From contig LUCW03000403.1 of NCBI GenBank assembly GCA_001586965.3, positions 22,501 to 50,000 on the forward strand: a DNA stretch of 27,500 nt, in the 5' to 3' direction. A program made the translations under genes and the position numbers. The notes below the pieces were generated by a model. That model made no database searches and was not told where the DNA came from. It saw only the letters and a program-made list of their open reading frames with translations. This DNA is from Sphaeroforma sirkka (Eukaryota > Opisthokonta > Ichthyosporea > Ichthyophonida). Of this stretch, positions 23,401 through 27,500 are shown in pieces (within the stretch, counting starts at the first letter, position 1; each line of letters starts with the position of its first letter).

Positions 23401-26400
23401 ATCCAGGTAAATACCATATGTATACATACGCAGTAGAATGTCCTTGACTTCAAACGCTGGGGTTTCGCACGTTTGGGGTCCGCGTCCTTGGATATATGTT
23501 AACAGCCTTTCGAATTGTATCTTGGCTGGGCAATACCCGACTTCAACACTGAAACAGGGTCTGAATTTTCCAGTATCTTCTCCATATCTTTAAGTGTACA
23601 ATACATCCAGGTCTACTTCTGCCGGCCCGTTGTATCTGTCTTAAATCGCTATCGCCGCCATGTGGTCGTTAAGTCATTCAATCTGACTATAGGGGGTCGC
23701 TATTTAGTATCGAAGCTGGCCAGTGTGCCGGACACGTCACCAACTCATCCTACTGAACCATCACCTCTGCACGCACCTCTGCAAGCGCCTCTACACGCAC
23801 CTCGGATCAACGTCCACCTCCTACCCTCGATCTTTGCATCTACTTACAGTCGAAAAGGCCGTCCTCGTGACTTTGTATTGCTTGCGCATTTCACATCCTT
23901 GTATTTATCGTGGTCCGAGAATACTCCCAGCTTTCCATCGGTTCTATGGACGTGTGCCACAAATTCTCATCGGGTAGGCCTGAAAGGCTTTGGACCACTT
24001 GTTGCGTTTCGTTTCAAAACTGCATCAATGTATGCTTCTGCGCTTCCACAACCAGTCTAGTAAAGTAGACTTAAATGCAGCAGAGTCACAGGGATTTCGT
24101 AATGCTCCTGGTTAATGGTTCTATTGCCAGTGCTACATACCATCACTCTTATACACAAAGTGTTGTCCATTTCTCGAACGTGAGTCACAAATAACGGTCG
24201 GTGTACTATATCGCGTTCTCGAGGTATTGTATATCACGTCATGAATGCGACCACAGCTCCATGTCGTAAGGGATATATTGCCGGAGACAGGGTTCTAAGT
24301 ATTCACCATCAAGTGTTCAGGCCAGAGCGTCACAACTTTTAACTGACATTTCTACCGTACAGGCGATGCGAGAGGTGAGAATTGTATTAGAGCATGCCGA
24401 GGGACATGTCGCTGACCCGCTGCGCGATGAGATCGAAGAGATCACTAGAGACGCGCATACGGATTTAGTAAGTGCTTTATGGAAAGCTTACGGAACGGTG
24501 TGATGTTTGTCATGCATGGCATGGGGTGCGCAAGTTTGAATGTTTTCAGGATCGTTCGAGTTTCTAGAATTCATTTGGGCTTATATTCCTCCCCCTGGCG
24601 TTATACTTGGGCGGGCCTTTTCGGCGTTCAAGGATTCTGAGACAACAGTGTATATTAAATACATCCGGATACAGGTTGCACTAATGTTAAGGGTGTATTA
24701 TGTATACACAGTGTCACAGTCTGTAGCGCACATGGCTATATTCGAGTCCGCTCCAGAGGCGATCATAGCACGTATTCACAGCACAAAGTATTCACGTATG
24801 CACACAGCACACAGACGCAGCACACCACGTTACATACACAGCAATTAACACAATGTCATATATTGGTACAGCTTACCATGTGCGTGCACATGCTGTTTCC
24901 ATATGTTGCACAGCTTGTCACTATCAGGTGAAACCCTGGTGCGATCACATCGCAAAGCCACAGCATTCCAAGTCTCATATACGTCAGTACACACGCACAG
25001 CGTGGTACACACATTGGCTATACTCCTGTACATAAACCTATCGATTCGGAGTGCTGCTCATGGTGCTATTGCCCGTTCCCCCAATGAGGCGCTCATGAGG
25101 CCTCGCACATACAACACACTACGCATCATTGAAACCGAAAGGCACACACATCTGCATGCTGCTATATACATACTCATGTACGTCCTGACATCGACTCTAT
25201 TTTCAACACACACAATTGGGGGTATGCTTATAAGCTAATGTCTGTCTGTCATCGCGATCCACTGCGCAGGTTGCCATCACCGGATGGGCTCCTGAGGCGA
25301 TCACTTCGCTGCAAACGCAGCACTCCACGTTCCACATCCTTAAAATGTTGCTGCATGAAATCACGTATGTCAATTATCGACATCATGGCTTGCATTTTTG
25401 TCGCTGTATTCTGTGATCGGCTTCTGTAGTATTGTCAGGTGCCTGGCGGTATCGTGCTTGTTATTGCAGCGTGCTCGCCCCTTGTACGAGTGGCTTCAAA
25501 AGCCGTTGTAGCATCAGAGTCTGCATATAGTCTAGTGCTACATTTGAGGTACCATAACGTTCTGATACCAATTTTGCACACATGTCGTTTTGTCGTACAA
25601 ATGGGGATGTCATTGTTTCGGAAAACGTGTGCTACCGTCAATAGATCTGCGGCTCCAATGCATCGTCGCAATCTGGATCATGTCAGTCCTTCTTGTATTG
25701 AACCAAACGTTCGCATCAACCCCTCTGTGTATGTACCTGTGTGTGTATATATGCAATGGCATACAGCGAGGGTCTCGAGGAAGGCATTCTCGAGTCCTCA
25801 GAGTTCGAGGCGTATCGTCAACTGATCTACAAACGTATCAAAGATCTCAAGCGCCAGCGTATCTACGCTCCCGACGCCAGCACAGACAAGGAGATTCTCG
25901 AGGCGTTTGGAGGTTTGCAGTGTTTTGCCGAGGCGTACTACAAGTTAAACCTTAACCATCACAAGGTAGGTTGGATCACTGCATGCTATTGCGATTTAGG
26001 GATTAGTGAACCATGGTCATCCTTAACCATCACAAGGTAGGTCGGATCACTGCATGCTATTGCGATTTAGGGTTTAGTGAACCATGATCATCCTTAATCA
26101 TCACAAGGTAGGTCGGATCACTGCATGCTATTGCGATTTAGGGTTTAGTGAACCATGATCATCGCAAGATGAGTAGTACCATGGCATTTCTTTCTCGTGT
26201 CTTATTTGCAATGCCGTGCCGATGCGTATTGCAGGCTGAATCTTTCCACCAGCAGCTATGGCTTACAAGTGCATGCCAATACATACGTGTGTATATGGAT
26301 GTTTCCAAGTTTTCGAATTGCTGAGAGCACGGCTCACGATGGGCTGGTTTTCACAGTTGAAGTACATTCATTTGTATGGTAACCTTCTGGCTGACTCCAG

Positions 26401-27331
26401 TGGTTACACCACCAATGGTAAGTCAGCAGCCTCTCGTCGTCATCCGCAGTGATCAATACACATGATGCCATGTATCCAGCATGATACTAACTTGACTTAA
26501 TCCTCCTCTTTCGCTTGTCATAGGTGTTCATCGATGTTGGAGAGTCGCTATCGCTGAAGAGCAAGGACAAGTCAATATTCATCATTCTGCGGGGTGTATG
26601 CAGGTAAGTAATATATTACATGTCGAAACGAATGTAGGCATACGGTGTATGCACCCACACACGCCTGTGAATCCTTGCGAATTGGATATTTTAGAACTTT
26701 TCATTTTCTGCGCGGAGTAGTGACGGAACGGCTACCAGAGAGATGGGCCAGGGCTGACACATTTGTAAACAACTGTCAATGTAAACTCCAAACCCCTCCT
26801 GCATATATCTCGCGATGAACTTAGTCGAATTACACATGCCAAACTGTGCAGGTTCTATAGGCTGCTCGACTTTTAAAAAGTACACACTCTTGTAGTAGGG
26901 GGCGAGACGTGACTGTATACTTTGATGCAGTATATCTCGTATTTGACTCGTGCTGCAGATGTAGGCCACAAGCTAATCACCGTCAGAGTCCACCCCAACG
27001 CACACGGTGGATGCCAACCATACGTCAAGCAAGTATTTTGCTATGTCTGATCTAATTGGCCGTCACATCACTGTCGAGTACTCAAGTGCTCGTGGTTTAG
27101 TTCTCAATCATTCGGCGCCTCACCCATCTAAAAATTGCAAGTTTCGCCTACTTACACTGGCTATCTTATTATGTCTACTCATATTCGCTGTCTTCATTTG
27201 TGGATGCATAGGTGGACCCAGCTCGAGTATGAGGGAGCGCCTGAATTGGGCGAGATCACTGAAAAGGACGAGAAGAAGGCCGCGCAGGGGTTCAAAAATA
27301 TAATGCCCTCGATAGTGAAGAACAAGGATAC
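14454..27331 (+). CDS. SOS1: SOS1/NHX7-type plasma-membrane Na+/H+ antiporter, multi-exon, 3' end off window
   Basis: It exports Na+ in exchange for H+ at the plasma membrane. Exons: 14454-14706, 15672-15823, 16637-16846, 17226-17363, 17684-17785, 18240-18307, 18506-18637, 19161-19359, 19892-19943, 20492-20577, 20837-20990, 21799-21926, 22295-22362, 22818-22907, 23253-23406, 24363-24467, 25270-25364, 25767-25965, then 26524-26603 and 27212-27331. All junctions are GT/AG with matching phases. The start is ATG 14454, followed by NET and NGT glycosylation sequons and two membrane helices. CPA1 hallmarks are ATDPVAVVALLRELG (residues 172-186), GESLLNDG (197-204, with the Asn-Asp ion-binding pair N202/D203) and YGGLRGA (398-404). 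Residues 436-455 (GLTLLVNGSTTQFLL) are typical of the SOS1/SLC9C branch. The long cytoplasmic part (465-795) follows the SOS1 pattern, including the helical pair ending GILESSEFEAYRQLI. FIILRGVCR, encoded at 26524-26603, looks like the cyclic-nucleotide-binding fold. There is no voltage-sensor segment, unlike SLC9C1. One exon between 25966 and 26523 may be missing from my model. Confidence 0.88.
16312..16400. repeat. CA/CG-rich alternating microsatellite in intron 2
   Basis: A run of CA, CG and TG dinucleotides with ACACACACACATATG at its core. Alternating purine-pyrimidine DNA of this kind can adopt Z-form. It lies inside intron 2 and is not conserved coding sequence. Confidence 0.7.
17934..17990 (+). 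pseudogene. Decayed copy of exon 6 in intron 5
   Basis: An acceptor-like TTCAG is followed by GAAGTGTTTGGCGAGATTGT..., which aligns with the start of exon 6 (CAG then GTGTCGAGTGTATTGGGGGT...). The matching frame reads VFGEIVFPSHL, against the exon's SVLGVVFLGLF. Similarity is roughly two thirds by eye. It lies about 300 bp upstream of the real exon. Confidence 0.4.
18811..18975 (+). pseudogene. Two decayed partial copies of exon 8 in intron 7
   Basis: 18821-18866 (CTTTGCGCTGTATGGTTGTC, then TGCACGGTGCTGGGTTCATC) aligns with exon 8 at 19181-19226 (TGTTCGCGCTCTACGCTGTT, then CTGCACGTGGTGCGGTTTATC), about 75-80% by eye. The preceding CCGCACACAAT also matches the CCGCACAAT before the exon. A second, shorter match (CGCTCTACGCTCTATGC) begins at about 18934. 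Confidence 0.45.
21487..21770 (+). pseudogene. Two decayed copies of exon 12 in intron 11
   Basis: The first copy, 21487-21552, begins TTAGACGGCTACG and ends AGACGGGAGGCAGATGCGATAG. These match the exon's ACAGACAGCTACG and AGATGGAGAGGCTGATATAG. The second copy, 21663-21770, begins ATAGACAGTACTGAAG, keeps GCTATCGAT, and later keeps GCGG...CATCT.C..CC as in the exon. Both precede the real exon (21799-21926) in the same orientation. Confidence 0.5.
22532..22745 (+). pseudogene. Two decayed partial copies of exon 14 in intron 13
   Basis: 22532-22560 (GAGTATTTACGAGAGCGCAA) aligns with the exon start (GGTATTTCTACGAGGAGCGG), with small gaps. A second stretch at 22690-22745 (GAATATCTAGAG..ATTTATGTACAC) resembles the same exon more weakly. 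The real exon is 22818-22907. Confidence 0.4.
23506..24060 (+). other. Unexplained long open stretch inside intron 15
   Basis: After an acceptor-like AACAG at 23501-23505, one frame stays open for about 185 codons, in phase with the preceding exon. It includes a short repeated proline-rich stretch (HAPLQAPLHAP). It does not resemble SOS1 proteins, and exon 15 joins exon 16 in phase without it. Its first 110 bp weakly resemble exon 15. It is probably intronic; a retained or alternative exon is possible. Confidence 0.25.
24733..25130 (+). pseudogene. Three decayed copies of exon 17 in intron 16
   Basis: Each aligns with the acceptor and body of exon 17 (25270-25364). Copy a (24733-24840) keeps CTCC(A)GAGGCGATCA and ACGCAGCAC.CCACGTT, with about 40 bp inserted between. 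Copy b (24908-24985) keeps TTGCACAG, TTGTCACTATCA, GCGATCACATCGC and CAGCATTCCA, the best match at roughly 75%. Copy c (25050-25130) keeps TGAGGCGCTCATGAGG and is weaker. None looks usable as an exon; copy b, for example, meets an early stop. Confidence 0.55.
25951..26178 (+). repeat. 71-bp tandem repeat triplicating a 5' splice site
   Basis: Units start at 25951, 26022 and 26093 (CTTAA.CATCACAAGGTAGGT) with an exact 71-bp period and only a few differences. A fourth degraded start lies at 26158-26178, where GGTAGGT has become GATGAGT. Each full unit carries the last codons of exon 18 (Asn-His-His-Lys) plus the donor GTAGGT, at 25966, 26037 and 26108. The first donor keeps phase 0. The second would add 71 nt and shift the phase, and the third lies beyond an in-frame TAG. 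Confidence 0.93.
26235..26417 (+). other. Candidate unresolved exon region before the CNBD exon
   Basis: The linker and start of the cyclic-nucleotide-binding fold need some 8-10 more residues between exon 18 and 26524. Candidates are an open stretch after GCAG at 26235 and another ending at the donor at 26418, which encodes WFSQLKYIHLYG. A strong acceptor TTTTCACAG ends at 26356. No choice gives matching phases on both sides, so I leave it open. Confidence 0.3.
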
Positions 27332-27500
27332 GTAAGTGGAGCGCCTTGTGCGTGCCTTGCCACCTGTTTCGAGCGTGGTTTGGAGTTTGGAACGAGTATG
27401 CTAGTCATTTTATATCGAGTATCCATTCGGCCTGGTGATTGTGTGGCGTTGGTTTGTATATGAGATTTTTCATCGCTGTGGCGCAAAGTGTTCTGTGAGC

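Noticed and set aside
24733-25130. Mutually exclusive alternative exons in intron 16
   Set aside because: The copies lack intact splice sites or open frames, so decayed duplicates are the better reading.
1-27500. CRISPR arrays, bacterial operons, tRNA or rRNA genes
   Set aside because: The DNA is eukaryotic with spliced genes. The tandem repeats lack spacer-repeat structure, and I recognised no cloverleaf or rRNA block by eye.

Overview
This is eukaryotic nuclear DNA. Two intron-split genes flank about 12 kb of AT-rich intergenic sequence full of decayed mobile elements. Introns have ordinary GT...AG ends, with donors most often GTATGT, GTGAGT or GTAAGT and lengths of about 130-970 bp. Introns and intergenic DNA carry CA/TG and TA microsatellites. 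Gene content (a SOS1-type Na+/H+ antiporter and a protein resembling the FAM210/DUF1279 membrane family) together with this intron style suggests a unicellular eukaryote, perhaps a holozoan protist such as an ichthyosporean. That placement is a guess; the sequence does not prove it.

Layout. At 293-1622 (+) lie the last four exons of a multi-pass membrane protein resembling FAM210/DUF1279, whose 5' end is off the window. At 1623-4430 there is gene-free 3' flank. Between about 4440 and 13330 lies a graveyard of retroelement pieces: a broken reverse transcriptase/RNase H remnant (about 4440-5300), an inverted pair of a second repeat family (5337-5680 and 10080-10420), a direct pair of 565-bp LTR-like repeats (7653-8220 and 12390-12958), two copies of one leader sequence (8221-8990 and 11320-12074), a possible gag-like remnant (9002-9584), a 194-bp tandem repeat (11881-12373), a (TA)41 microsatellite and an integrase remnant (12960-13330). 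At 13341-14453 is the upstream region of the next gene, with a cluster of TGAWTCA sites, a CRE palindrome and a repeat-based hairpin.

From 14454 to the right end (+) runs a SOS1/NHX7-type plasma-membrane Na+/H+ antiporter. I could place 20 exons with matching splice phases. They encode the CPA1 transport core, the long SOS1-like cytoplasmic region and part of a cyclic-nucleotide-binding-like domain. The gene continues past the window, and one stretch (25966-26523) is not fully resolved.

The most unusual observation is in this gene's introns. Several (5, 7, 11, 13, 16, more weakly 9 and 15) appear to contain decayed partial copies of the exon that follows (in intron 15, the one that precedes). 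The 5' splice site of exon 18 is itself repeated three times in a 71-bp tandem array. Together these suggest that the introns grew by repeated local duplication of exon-plus-flank segments. The alignments were made by eye and need a dot-plot with a shuffled control.
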